NCBI GenBank assembly: GCA_934700895.1
Contig: CAKUXV010000004.1
Coordinates: 62,001-126,000 of the forward strand
DNA: 64,000 nt
DNA from: an uncultured Bacilli bacterium
Lineage (GTDB): Bacteria; Bacillota_I; Bacilli_A; RFN20; CAG-826
Direction of reading: 5' to 3'
Shown here: positions 1 to 8,161 of the stretch, one piece after another
Layout: the number at the start of each line of letters is the position of its first letter
Numbering within the stretch: the first letter of the stretch is position 1
Notes under the pieces: generated by a model
Told to the model about the DNA's origin: nothing
Database searches by the model: none
What the model saw: the letters and a program-made list of their open reading frames with translations, nothing else
Position numbers and translations under genes: made by a program

Positions 1-772
1 CGAATTCCGCCGCGCCTAGCGCCCCCATGAGTTGAGGATCGATGGGGAGTTGAATGACTTTAAGGTGCAAGACTTTTTCAATGGCTGCTTTTAAGCCGGC
101 GTTCTTCGCGCATCCACCCGTTAAGGTAATGGAATCCACCGCACCCGCTTTCTTTGCCATGACGAAGCAGCGTTTGGCAACGGAGAATTCGATACCGGCA
201 GCAATTTCATCCATCGGCTTTCCTTCACCGACAAGAGAAATGACTTCCGATTCGGCAAAGACGGTGCATTGAGCCGTGATCGGGATGATGTTTTTGGCCG
301 AAAGGGACAAGTTCGAGAAAGAATCCAAATCCATTTCAAAGGCACGGGCCATCGCTTCGAAAAAACGTCCTGTTCCAGCCGCGCATTTGTCGTTCATGGC
401 AAAATTCAAGACGGTGCCGTCTTTGTCTACGGCGATGCCTTTAACATCCTGCCCACCGATATCGATGATGGCTTTCACGCTGGGATCGGCCACATGGACG
501 CCCATCGCGTGGCAAGAAATTTCCGAGATGTTTTCATCGGCGAACGGAACCTTATTACGGCCATATCCCGTGCCAACCAAATAGGAAAGGTTCTTGGGGT
601 CGTTTTGAAGTTCGGGCACCTTTGCCGTTGCCTGATTCAAAGCATCTTGCGCCGAAAGGACGCTATTGATGCGGCTGCGGAGCGTCACGTCCGCCACCAT
701 TTTTCCGTTTTCATCCATGATCACGCATTTCGTATACGTCGATCCAGAATCGCATCCACCAAAATATTTCAT
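1..772 (-). CDS. BadF/HgdC-type activator ATPase of a 2-hydroxyacyl-CoA dehydratase-like enzyme (partial, C-terminus off the left edge)
   Basis: An ASKHA-fold ATPase with a [4Fe-4S] cluster that injects one electron, driven by ATP, into a partner dehydratase or reductase. The 257 visible residues start MKYFGGCDSGSTYTKCVIMD, the phosphate-1 loop. They continue with DIGGQDVKG (phosphate-2 region), NDKCAAGTGRF, whose cysteine is a cluster ligand, and AQCTVFAESEVI, which carries the second ligand. The ATG at 772 follows a TAAGGAG ribosome site and lies 11 bases after the stop of the dehydratase-like subunit upstream, so it is the last visible gene of this operon. The family call is secure. The substrate of the partner enzyme is unknown. 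Confidence 0.93.
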   Translation of the reverse strand, partial: MKYFGGCDSGSTYTKCVIMDENGKMVADVTLRSRINSVLSAQDALNQATAKVPELQNDPKNLSYLVGTGYGRNKVPFADENISEISCHAMGVHVADPSVKAIIDIGGQDVKGIAVDKDGTVLNFAMNDKCAAGTGRFFEAMARAFEMDLDSFSNLSLSAKNIIPITAQCTVFAESEVISLVGEGKPMDEIAAGIEFSVAKRCFVMAKKAGAVDSITLTGGCAKNAGLKAAIEKVLHLKVIQLPIDPQLMGALGAAEF

Positions 773-783
773 TGTTGTTCTCC

Positions 784-2331
784 TTACCAAAGTTTGCCGT
801 CGTCTAGAATTTCAATGGAGGGATCGACGGGTTCCTCCCTCATGACCGAGCGCATATAACGGTTTACGTCATCGCGAATGCTTTGCTTGGAAATGACGCG
901 AGGATCCATCAAGTCGTGATTGACCCAGATGAGTTTCACACCGTGTTCGCGAGCGCGCTGCTCAAACAATCCGTGCATGCCATCCAAGGCTTTGCAGGCG
1001 ATATGCTCCCAAAGAATGACCATATCCGCGTGATAATAATCCGTGAATTTCCAGAGATCATCGAGAAGGACTTCATAACCGCCGTGGGTGCGATTTCTCA
1101 TAATCATCTCTTGATAGAGCTTGGCCATGTCATAAATCGCCTGTTCGGGGTCGTCTTCGCTGATTTCGTCAAAATAGACGAGGGAGAGCATGTCCACGAG
1201 GGGAAGAATGCCCCAGCAGTTTTGAAGCCATGGCAGGAAATCCGTATAGAACTGAGACTGAACGCCCCAGATGATGGCGCGATGGCGATGCTCCTTGCAA
1301 ACCATGTCCTTGGCCTTGAATCCCGCTTCCGCCAACTTGCTGATTTTGCGGTCCGCTTTGACAAAGGCTTCCGCGCGTCCTGCAACCGCCATGTAGGTGG
1401 TTTCGCTATAAAGCGCAAGGTTGGCACCGAAAACTTGGGGGTAGTCCGTACGCGACATTTCCATCCATTCTTTGCGGCGGCGAGTTTCTTCATTGAAGCG
1501 TTTGGCGCAAGTGAAGTAATAGTTCCAATCCCATTTCTCGCCCGTGTTTTTTTCAATAAAGGCGATGGCATTGCGGATTTCTTGAGCCGCATATTCTTGA
1601 ACACCTTGTTCGGTGTGGCGAAGAGGCGCGGCGATTTGGAAACAGGGAATCCCTAGTTCTTCATAACGTTTGGCCATGATGCCATTCCCAAGCAAAGAAC
1701 CGTCGCAGGTCGTATTGCATTGAATGGCGCAGGCCCCATAAATCGGGAAGTCATCATCGATGACCGCACCGGCTTCCGCGGCAGGCATCGGGCAGACGTC
1801 CCCTGGCATCCCCATTTCTTGGACCACATCCAAATAATGGGTGACGGCAGAACCATTTAACAAAACGGATACATAAACGGCCGCCGTTTCCCAAGAGACC
1901 GCTTTGAGGTTGGGGAATCCGCACATGATGCAGAACATCTCGTTTTCATCCAAAACCACGCATTTCTTGGAGAATTTTTTGTCGTTGCCAAGATTGCGGT
2001 CGCCGCGGAAGGCATTTGCCAATAATCCAGCGACGTCTTTGGCCACTAAGTCGTATTCCGTGTGAGCGATGCGCAAAGCGCGTCCGCGAAGCCCGATGGT
2101 GTGCTTATCAATCATCGCGGGAACAGCGACATAGTTCGACATCCAACGATAACGAAACAAAGCGCGCAAATTACGGGGAACTATCAAGAAACGAGCTAGC
2201 ATCAACAAAATGCCAAGCCAGCAAAAGAAATCGTAGAACGTATCACGAAGCCCACGCCATTCGCGACGTTTCTTGACTTTTCCATGACCGTAAAGCTTAC
2301 CGAGGGCTTCGCTGCCAATTTTTGCTCCCAT
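784..2331 (-). CDS. 2-hydroxyacyl-CoA dehydratase family subunit (HGD-D type), large subunit
   Basis: A 515-residue member of the family that includes HgdA/B, benzoyl-CoA reductase BcrB/C and double-cubane cluster proteins. These are Fe-S enzymes activated by the BadF/HgdC-type protein encoded next door. Cysteine-rich stretches suitable for cluster binding include CIMCGF, GDVCPMP and GACAIQCNTTCDG. A hydrophobic, basic N-terminal segment (about residues 30-60) is unusual for the family. The start overlaps the stop of the preceding subunit by one base (TAATG), indicating translational coupling. The substrate cannot be deduced. The neighbouring CooC/CooT-like genes make a classical amino-acid-fermentation dehydratase less certain. 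Confidence 0.85.
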   Translation of the reverse strand: MGAKIGSEALGKLYGHGKVKKRREWRGLRDTFYDFFCWLGILLMLARFLIVPRNLRALFRYRWMSNYVAVPAMIDKHTIGLRGRALRIAHTEYDLVAKDVAGLLANAFRGDRNLGNDKKFSKKCVVLDENEMFCIMCGFPNLKAVSWETAAVYVSVLLNGSAVTHYLDVVQEMGMPGDVCPMPAAEAGAVIDDDFPIYGACAIQCNTTCDGSLLGNGIMAKRYEELGIPCFQIAAPLRHTEQGVQEYAAQEIRNAIAFIEKNTGEKWDWNYYFTCAKRFNEETRRRKEWMEMSRTDYPQVFGANLALYSETTYMAVAGRAEAFVKADRKISKLAEAGFKAKDMVCKEHRHRAIIWGVQSQFYTDFLPWLQNCWGILPLVDMLSLVYFDEISEDDPEQAIYDMAKLYQEMIMRNRTHGGYEVLLDDLWKFTDYYHADMVILWEHIACKALDGMHGLFEQRAREHGVKLIWVNHDLMDPRVISKQSIRDDVNRYMRSVMREEPVDPSIEILDDGKLW

Positions 2332-3533
2332 TATTTCTTACCTCCTTGGATTTTCTTAATTTCCATGCTTTCCACGAACGCCTGGACACGGGTGCGGATT
2401 TGTCCGCTTGAACCAACCGAATACGGGCGGTCAATCGATAAAACGGGGTAATGGTATTCTTCGCGAAGAGCAAAGGTTCCCGTCATTCTTTCATAGGCCC
2501 AAGGGTCACAGAACTTCATCTGTTCGTAAATGATTCCATCCGCGTGATATTCCTTGGCGATCTCGCTGACGTTTTTCTTGCGACCTAACACTTTTTCTAA
2601 GTTCATATGGCGAGGGCACATGCATGCCATCAAATACTGACGGCAAATTTGGGTCAAAACATCTTCCTCGTCATTCAAAACAATTTCCTGACGTCCCGGA
2701 AGCGAGCCAAAGCAGAAACGATCCGCTACGACCAAGGCTCCAGAATCTTCGACGAGCTTAATCATGTCCACATCGTCGACTTCCGAGCCAACCATCACCA
2801 CGCGAGCCCGGTATTTCTTTTTGAAGTCTTGGGGGGAGTCCGGAACGCGGGTTTTGATTTCTTCGAGGGTCTCCTCAAGCTTATCGATAATCATATCGTG
2901 GGGGCAAACGTAGCTAACCATGCAAAGGACATGGAATTCGTGACCCGTGATGCGAGGGAATTCTTCTTTGCGGAATTCCCCGATTTCCGTGATGATGCGA
3001 CAAAGGCGATTGAACCGTTCCACGGCCTTGCGGAGGGCATCGTCGGAAACATCCGTGCCGAAATTCTCCTGCAAAGCGCCCAAAATTTTCTTTCGGCATT
3101 CCGAAACATAAAGGTTCAATCCATTCTCATCCGCCTTCATCGGGACTTCGAGATAACGATAGAAGAAATTCTCCTTCTCGTTCACTTTAAGCAGTTCCAT
3201 ATTCTCGACGCAGCGGTTAATCATCGTGCATCCATCGGGGGCAAGGAGGCAGTCTAAAAATTGATAACCGCCTTCAATGGCTCTTTCTAACAGAGCGCGC
3301 GTATATTCACAGAGAAAGCTGGTCATGTAATAAGTACCCATTTCCAGTGAACCCGAGCGCGGTGCGCGAAGACGGACAGAGAAAAGTCCATCCAAATTCA
3401 AAAGCACTTCTGGGATTTGGTAGCAAACGCTGCCAACGCACTTCTTCCCTTGGGCTTGGGCCTCTCGAACAAGTTCGTTGTTCGCATCGTCGAGAAGCTT
3501 CTCAAAATAATAGAGGTGTTTAAGGTCCTTCAT
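2331..3533 (-). CDS. 2-hydroxyacyl-CoA dehydratase family subunit (HGD-D type), second subunit
   Basis: A 400-residue paralogue of the adjacent subunit. The typical C-terminal family motif YEQMKFCDPWAYER is clear, as are the cysteines of the N-terminal GKKCVGSVCYQIPE and of DCLLAPDGCTMINRC. Members of this family form heterodimers in which each subunit holds a [4Fe-4S] or double-cubane cluster. The start overlaps the stop of the CooC-like gene as ATGA, and the end overlaps the next gene as TAATG. All genes from 4756 down to the left edge are therefore very likely one transcript. The reaction catalysed is not known. Confidence 0.88.
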   Translation of the reverse strand: MKDLKHLYYFEKLLDDANNELVREAQAQGKKCVGSVCYQIPEVLLNLDGLFSVRLRAPRSGSLEMGTYYMTSFLCEYTRALLERAIEGGYQFLDCLLAPDGCTMINRCVENMELLKVNEKENFFYRYLEVPMKADENGLNLYVSECRKKILGALQENFGTDVSDDALRKAVERFNRLCRIITEIGEFRKEEFPRITGHEFHVLCMVSYVCPHDMIIDKLEETLEEIKTRVPDSPQDFKKKYRARVVMVGSEVDDVDMIKLVEDSGALVVADRFCFGSLPGRQEIVLNDEEDVLTQICRQYLMACMCPRHMNLEKVLGRKKNVSEIAKEYHADGIIYEQMKFCDPWAYERMTGTFALREEYHYPVLSIDRPYSVGSSGQIRTRVQAFVESMEIKKIQGGKK

Positions 3534-4321
3534 TGGCCCCTCCTTGGTTGCATATCCGCTAAAAGACCCATTTCAGTAAGAGCCTTTTTGCTTCCTTGAT
3601 AAATAGGGGATGATGTCGCTAATTCGAATGCCGAATCCCCATCGATATCCGATTCCGTCATGGCCTTATCGTCTTCGATGGCGGCTAGTAGCGGAATTCC
3701 ACCTAGATCCAATCGATTCAAATACACCATATCCGTCAAACGATTCACGATAATCCCCGCATGTTGGAACATCGTGAGTTCCTTGGCTACCTGATAGATC
3801 GTCTGGGTAACCTTCAATCCTTTTTTAGAGGCATCACTTACTAAAACCAGGTGTGTTACCTTTTCCATGACGCGGCGGTTCACCTGTTCGATTCCCGCCT
3901 CTCCGTCGATAACCACATAATCAAAATGAGACGAAAGCAAACCGATGACTTCTTTGAGATAGGCATTGACCTTGCAATAGCATCCCGCGGCCTCGGGACG
4001 CCCAATGGCTAAGAAGGAAAGATTATCTTTTTCCACCAATGCATCCGAAATCTGATATTTGGCCTCGCTTAGAATTTGCATGGCCGCTTTGGCATCGCCA
4101 TCTTCAGCATGTTCGATAAAGAGTTTACGAATATCATCCACCGTAGACCCTACTTCCACGCCTAAAGCCGTGGATAGTCCAATGGCAGGATCCGCATCAA
4201 TCGCCAAAATCCGTTTGTCCGGATAGGCTTCGCATAAATGGCGGACGAAAAGAGCGGCCAAGGAAGTCTTTCCTACGCCTCCTTTTCCCGTCAAGGCGAT
4301 GATGATCGGTGCTTTTTCCAT
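3530..4321 (-). CDS. CooC-like / MinD-family nickel-insertion ATPase
   Basis: A SIMIBI-class P-loop ATPase of 263 residues. The deviant Walker A GKGGVGKTS (about residues 12-20) contains the signature lysine, and AIDADPAIGLS and YVVIDGEAGIEQ match the switch regions. The GxGKGGVGKT-DADP-DGEAGIE pattern is that of the CooC/AcsF group, which uses ATP hydrolysis to insert nickel into carbon monoxide dehydrogenase or acetyl-CoA synthase. No CODH gene is visible here; the client in this operon would be a 2-hydroxyacyl-CoA dehydratase-like enzyme. A MinD/ParA relative with another client, such as an Fe-S carrier, is the alternative. Gene 4322-4516, immediately upstream, is CooT-like, which supports a metal role. 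Confidence 0.8.
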   Translation of the reverse strand: MEKAPIIIALTGKGGVGKTSLAALFVRHLCEAYPDKRILAIDADPAIGLSTALGVEVGSTVDDIRKLFIEHAEDGDAKAAMQILSEAKYQISDALVEKDNLSFLAIGRPEAAGCYCKVNAYLKEVIGLLSSHFDYVVIDGEAGIEQVNRRVMEKVTHLVLVSDASKKGLKVTQTIYQVAKELTMFQHAGIIVNRLTDMVYLNRLDLGGIPLLAAIEDDKAMTESDIDGDSAFELATSSPIYQGSKKALTEMGLLADMQPRRGQ

Positions 4322-4516
4322 TTATTTCTCCGAGGTGCGGATCACCATGTAGTCATCCGTTAAATGAACGAATTCGATTTGGCCGTCCACGTTCAATTTT
4401 CGTTCCATCAAATCCGTTAATTGGAGGCACCCGTTGACGTATTGAGCGCTGACGACGTTGCGCATCAAAATATTTTCAGGCGCAACCTTATTTTTATAAG
4501 CGATGGAAAGGCACAT
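4322..4516 (-). CDS. CooT-like small nickel-binding protein
   Basis: A 64-residue protein starting MCLSIAYKN. The N-terminal Met-Cys and the length match the CooT family, in which a homodimer binds one nickel ion through the second-residue cysteine near the N-terminus. CooT acts with CooC and CooJ in CODH maturation. The rest is a short beta-rich SH3/LSm-like sequence (LMRNVVSAQYVNGCLQLTDL). It abuts the CooC-like gene downstream and the His-rich gene upstream without a gap. Adjacency to CooC strengthens the call, which otherwise rests on a short protein. Confidence 0.75.
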   Translation of the reverse strand: MCLSIAYKNKVAPENILMRNVVSAQYVNGCLQLTDLMERKLNVDGQIEFVHLTDDYMVIRTSEK

Positions 4517-4756
4517 TTATTTTTCCTCGCGAAGAAGGCTTAATGCCTCTTCTAATTCGCGGTTAGCTTGTTCAAACAACGCTAACGCCCCCTCTATTTT
4601 TCGAAAGCAAGCTTTATGGGAATCCTTTAAAGGCATCGCTGCTTCTTTCAACTCTTGGGCGTGAGTTTGATTATGATGAACCATGTAGTCCAGCAAAGCC
4701 GTCGTTTCTTCTAGTGGCGTTTCCTGCGTGGAGGAATAATCGTAATGATGTTCCAT
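4517..4756 (-). CDS. Small His-rich helical protein, first gene of the CooT/CooC operon
   Basis: A 79-residue soluble protein with no signal peptide. Residues 3-4 (HH), 27-28 (HH), 32 (H) and 46 (H) could bind a metal. The core YMVHHNQTHAQELKE followed by a C-terminal helix rich in Glu and Leu (ALFEQANRELEEALSLL) resembles, from memory, small domains (DUF8180-like) found beside cobalt/nickel uptake and CooT genes. That assignment is tentative. It abuts cooT directly and heads the operon. A metal chaperone or sensor role is an inference from context. Confidence 0.6.
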   Translation of the reverse strand: MEHHYDYSSTQETPLEETTALLDYMVHHNQTHAQELKEAAMPLKDSHKACFRKIEGALALFEQANRELEEALSLLREEK

Positions 4757-4926
4757 ATTTTTATCGGTAAAACCATATTGATTGTATTCTTAACTCTTCC
4801 TTTTTAAAACGGGATTTATTCGAAAAAACGGCTATTTTTGATGGTATGTCGGTAAAAGTGTACTTCAAATTCGATGCAAGCCTACGCGAGGCGGTGTAAT
4901 CTAATGCACATAAAGGAGTTTTTAGG

Positions 4927-6330
4927 ATGAAACAATTCATGGGCGACGACTTCCTACTGCATGGGGAACTCGCGGAAAAACTTTATCAAGAACATGCTCA
5001 AAAGATGCCGATCTTCGACTTCCATTGCCATTTGGTCCCGGAGCAAATCGCTTCCGATTACCATTTCTCTTCCATCACGGAAGCCTGGCTCGGCGGAAAA
5101 GGATACGGCGACCATTACAAGTGGCGTCTCTTACGGGAAATGGGCGTTCCCGAAGAATACATCACTGGAGAAAAGTCGGACTGGGAAAGATTCCAAAAAT
5201 ACGCGGAATGCATGCCTTATTTCATTGGCAACCCCATCTATGAATGGACCCATTTGGAATTAAAGACCTATTTTGGCATCACTAAACCTCTATGCCCCGA
5301 AACGGCTAAAGAAATTTACGATGAATGCAACGAAAAATTAAAGACGTTGTCCGCTCGTAAAATGATGGAACTTAACCGCGTGGAAATCGTTTACACCACG
5401 GATGACCCCGTCGATGATTTGCATTTTCACGAGCAAATGGCCAAGGATTTGACCCTTAAAACGAAGGTATCCCCCTGTTGGAGACCAGATAAAGCCACAA
5501 AGATTGACCAAGCAACCTTCCTCCCTTGGCTCCATCAACTCGAAACAGTGGTGGGACGTAAATTAACCACGCTTCAGGATTTATTCGACGCAATGGATGA
5601 ACGCCTCACCTATTTCGTAAAACACGGCTGTCACGCAAGCGATCACGGGCTAGACACCTTCCATTATGCCCCCGCTACTTATGAAGAAGCCAATGCCGTC
5701 TATCAAAAAGCCTTAAAAGGTGAAAAACTCACTGAAAAAGATTTAGACGTCTATCAAGGAGCATTGCTCGTTCATTTGGGCCGTCAATACCATCATTATG
5801 GCATGGTGCAGCAATATCATATCGGTGCGCTCCGCAATAACTCCACCCGTCAATTCAACGCCATCGGCGTGGATTCGGGATATGACGCGGTCGGCGATCG
5901 CAGCTACGCCGAAAAGCTAAGCCTCTTGCTCAATGAATTAGACAGGACCGACGAATTGCCAAAAACCGTTCTCTATACCCTAAACGAAAAAGACTACATC
6001 TCCTTGGTGAGCCTTATGAACTGCTTCCAAAATAGCGAAAAAGGCAAAATCCAACTTGGTACCGCTTGGTGGTTCAATGACCATTACGAAGGCATGATGA
6101 ATCAACTCAAGAAGCTTTCTGCGGACGGATTGCTCTCCTGCTTCATCGGGATGCTCACGGATTCGCGCAGCTTCCTCTCCTATCCTCGCCACGATTATTT
6201 CCGTCGCGAACTCTGCGATTATATCGCTCACCTCGTGGAAGAGGGGCGTTACCCCTACGACGAGAAGCGTCTTGGCGAAATCGTGGAAAATATCTGCTAT
6301 TACAACGCCAAATCTTATTTCGGGGAATGA
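4927..6330 (+). CDS. uxaC: Glucuronate/galacturonate isomerase UxaC
   Basis: Converts D-glucuronate to D-fructuronate (and galacturonate to tagaturonate), the first step of intracellular hexuronate breakdown. The 467-residue length is the normal UxaC size. The N-terminal FDFHCHLVPEQIA holds the metal-binding HxH of the amidohydrolase-superfamily barrel. VYTTDDPVDDL, HLGRQYHHYG, FNAIGVDSGYDAVG and MLTDSRSFLSYPRHDYFRR are characteristic family blocks. The ATG follows AAAGGAG with good spacing. The gene is alone in its unit, closed by a terminator, and is followed by the KDG branch genes. It is read divergently from the CooT/CooC operon. Confidence 0.97.
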   Translation: MKQFMGDDFLLHGELAEKLYQEHAQKMPIFDFHCHLVPEQIASDYHFSSITEAWLGGKGYGDHYKWRLLREMGVPEEYITGEKSDWERFQKYAECMPYFIGNPIYEWTHLELKTYFGITKPLCPETAKEIYDECNEKLKTLSARKMMELNRVEIVYTTDDPVDDLHFHEQMAKDLTLKTKVSPCWRPDKATKIDQATFLPWLHQLETVVGRKLTTLQDLFDAMDERLTYFVKHGCHASDHGLDTFHYAPATYEEANAVYQKALKGEKLTEKDLDVYQGALLVHLGRQYHHYGMVQQYHIGALRNNSTRQFNAIGVDSGYDAVGDRSYAEKLSLLLNELDRTDELPKTVLYTLNEKDYISLVSLMNCFQNSEKGKIQLGTAWWFNDHYEGMMNQLKKLSADGLLSCFIGMLTDSRSFLSYPRHDYFRRELCDYIAHLVEEGRYPYDEKRLGEIVENICYYNAKSYFGE

Positions 6331-6341
6331 AATATTAACAA

Positions 6342-6375
6342 GGAAACGTCGACGCTATCGGCGTTTCCTTTTTTT
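6342..6375 (+). terminator. Rho-independent terminator of uxaC
   Basis: GGAAACG (6342-6348) pairs with CGTTTCC (6362-6368) and is followed by a run of seven T. It lies 12 bases after the uxaC stop, so eda-kdgK-gntR need their own promoter. Confidence 0.88.
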
Positions 6376-6400
6376 GTGTCTAAAGCGAATGCATTTTGCA

Positions 6401-6429
6401 TAACCACATCTCCAAGAAACGGCTATAAT
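6401..6429 (+). promoter_or_regulatory. Promoter of eda-kdgK-gntR
   Basis: A perfect -10 box TATAAT stands at 6424-6429. The matching -35 position (TAACCA, 6401-6406, spacer 17) is weak. The predicted start near 6436 puts the palindrome 6444-6455 just downstream. Confidence 0.6.
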
Positions 6430-6443
6430 GATGGCGAATAGAA

Positions 6444-6455
6444 CTTGTATACAAG
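6444..6455 (+). promoter_or_regulatory. GntR/FCD-type operator, perfect palindrome
   Basis: CTTGTATACAAG is a perfect 12-base palindrome. The TTGTATACAA core is typical of operators of FadR-subfamily GntR regulators of uronate genes. It lies between the predicted transcription start and the ribosome site (AAGGAGG, 6459-6465) of eda, where a bound repressor would block transcription. The likely ligand-responsive repressor is encoded by the third gene of the same operon (8162-8845), giving autoregulation. No second copy was seen before uxaC. Confidence 0.75.
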
Positions 6456-6469
6456 ATTAAGGAGGTTCT

Positions 6470-7120
6470 ATGCAAAAACAAGAAATTACCCAAAAAGTCT
6501 TGGATTGCGGCGTTGTCGCCGTTATCCGCGCCTCTTCCGTTGAGATGGCTGAGAAAGTCGCTGCCGCTTGTGCGGAAGGCGGAATCGTGGGGCTCGAACT
6601 TACATTCACGGTTCCGGGTGCCCAAGAAGTCATCGCTCATCTCGCCGCGAACAAAGAAGCCAAATACGTGGTCGGCGCTGGCACCGTTCTTGATGCCCCA
6701 ACTGCTCGCACTGCTATCCTTGCTGGAGCCAAATTCATTGTCTCCCCGAGTTTTGATAAAGGCACGGCCGAAATCTGCAACGCCTACCAAATCCCCTATA
6801 TCGCCGGTTGCTTAACCCCCACTGAGGTTCTCACCGCGATGAAAGCCGGAGTGGATCTCGTCAAAATCTTCCCGGGTGACGTTGTCGGGCCCAAATACAT
6901 CAAGGACCTTCACGGACCCTTTCCCCAGGGCAACTTCTTGCCTTCTGGCGGAGTCAGTGTGGAAAACGCAGCCGAATGGATCAAAAACGGCGCGGTTGCC
7001 GTTTCGGCTGGCAGTTCGCTAATCGCCCCAGCCAAAAAGGGCGATTTTGAAGGTGTGAAGAAAAACGCCAGCGAATTTGTCGCTGTGGTCAAAGCGGCTC
7101 GCGAAGCGCTTGCTAAATAA
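6470..7120 (+). CDS. eda: 2-keto-3-deoxy-6-phosphogluconate (KDPG) aldolase
   Basis: Cleaves KDPG into pyruvate and glyceraldehyde-3-phosphate, the last step of uronate breakdown. The 216 residues form the usual class I aldolase barrel. GVVAVIRA is near the N-terminus, GLELTFTVPGA holds the catalytic glutamate, and VGAGTVLD follows. The Schiff-base lysine is in DLVKIFPGD (about residue 132), and LPSGGVS closes the phosphate site. The ATG has a strong AAGGAGG site. kdgK follows after 18 bases, so substrate phosphorylation and cleavage are made from one mRNA. Confidence 0.96.
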   Translation: MQKQEITQKVLDCGVVAVIRASSVEMAEKVAAACAEGGIVGLELTFTVPGAQEVIAHLAANKEAKYVVGAGTVLDAPTARTAILAGAKFIVSPSFDKGTAEICNAYQIPYIAGCLTPTEVLTAMKAGVDLVKIFPGDVVGPKYIKDLHGPFPQGNFLPSGGVSVENAAEWIKNGAVAVSAGSSLIAPAKKGDFEGVKKNASEFVAVVKAAREALAK

Positions 7121-7138
7121 AAAAGAGGCGATACCTGT

Positions 7139-8158
7139 ATGAAATACGCGACTTTAGGCGAATTGATGCTTCGCCTTTCTACCCCGGGGTATTCCCGCTT
7201 TGTTCAAACCAAGAGCTTTGACGTCAATTATGGCGGAGGCGAGGCCAACGTCGCCTTAGCTCTTTGCAATCTTGGCGAAGAAGCGATGTTCATCTCCAAA
7301 TTCCCACAAAATGAAATTGGGGATGCCGCCAGAAATTCCTTACGAGAATATGGCGTGGACACCACTGGTATTCTCCGAGGAGGAGAACGCCTTGGCATTT
7401 ATTATCTAGAAACCGGCGACTCCGTCCGTCCTTCTAAGGTTATCTATGATCGCGCGCATTCTTCGATTTCCGAAGCCAAAGCCAGCGAATTCAATTTCAA
7501 GAAACTTTTCAAAGGCGTTCAATGGTTCCACATGACCGGCATCACTCCAGCCTTAGGAAAATCTGCTCAAATTCTCACGGCGAAAGCCTTAAAGACCGCT
7601 CATGAAATGGGCATCACGGTCTCCTTTGATTTAAACTTCCGTTCGAAGCTTTGGACCAAAGAAGAGGCTCAGGCCTGCTTAATCCCCTTAATGGAATACG
7701 TGGACTACGTCATTGGCAACGAAGAAGACGCGGAGGCCTGCCTTGGCTTCAAAGCAACGGGCAGCGACATCAATAGCGGTAAGATCGACGCGGATGGCTA
7801 TGCCCTGATGCTCCAGCAAATGTGCGAAAAGTTCCATTTTAAAGGCGCGGCTGCTTCTCTTCGTGAATCGCATTCCGCTAACGATAACGGTTGGAGCGGG
7901 GTTCTCTTCACCAACGGGAAATTCTACAAATCCCGCCACTACGAACTTCGCATTGTCGACCGTGTGGGCGGTGGCGATTCCTTTGCCGCTGGGCTCATCT
8001 ACGGCCTCTCCCACTACGATGATCCCGAAAAAGCCATCAACTGCGCAGTTGCCCATAGCGCTTTGAAACACACGATTCCTGGGGACTATAACCACGTGAG
8101 CCTCAAAGAAGTCGAAGCCTTGATGGGCGGAAACGCTTCGGGACGTGTCCAGCGGTAA
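7139..8158 (+). CDS. kdgK: 2-keto-3-deoxygluconate (KDG) kinase, PfkB family
   Basis: Phosphorylates KDG to KDPG, feeding the aldolase encoded just upstream. At 339 residues it has the PfkB-family layout. The N-terminal TLGELMLRLS and NYGGGEANVALAL form the substrate lid and glycine motif. SFDLNFRSKLW is a family block. The C-terminal RVGGGDSFAAGLIYGL holds the anion-hole glycines and the catalytic aspartate. The preceding ribosome site is AAAAGAGGCG. Context (eda, uxaC, gntR) makes KDG a far better substrate guess than other sugars. Confidence 0.92.
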   Translation: MKYATLGELMLRLSTPGYSRFVQTKSFDVNYGGGEANVALALCNLGEEAMFISKFPQNEIGDAARNSLREYGVDTTGILRGGERLGIYYLETGDSVRPSKVIYDRAHSSISEAKASEFNFKKLFKGVQWFHMTGITPALGKSAQILTAKALKTAHEMGITVSFDLNFRSKLWTKEEAQACLIPLMEYVDYVIGNEEDAEACLGFKATGSDINSGKIDADGYALMLQQMCEKFHFKGAAASLRESHSANDNGWSGVLFTNGKFYKSRHYELRIVDRVGGGDSFAAGLIYGLSHYDDPEKAINCAVAHSALKHTIPGDYNHVSLKEVEALMGGNASGRVQR

Positions 8159-8161
8159 TTC

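Noticed and set aside
883..1656. Long plus-strand reading frames opposite the dehydratase genes (883-1656, 2607-3257)
   Set aside because: They are exact shadows of well-supported minus-strand genes, lack ribosome sites and resemble no family.
4757..4926. Second copy of the GntR-type operator before uxaC
   Set aside because: Only fragments such as GTGTAC were found; no palindrome with the TTGTATACAA core.
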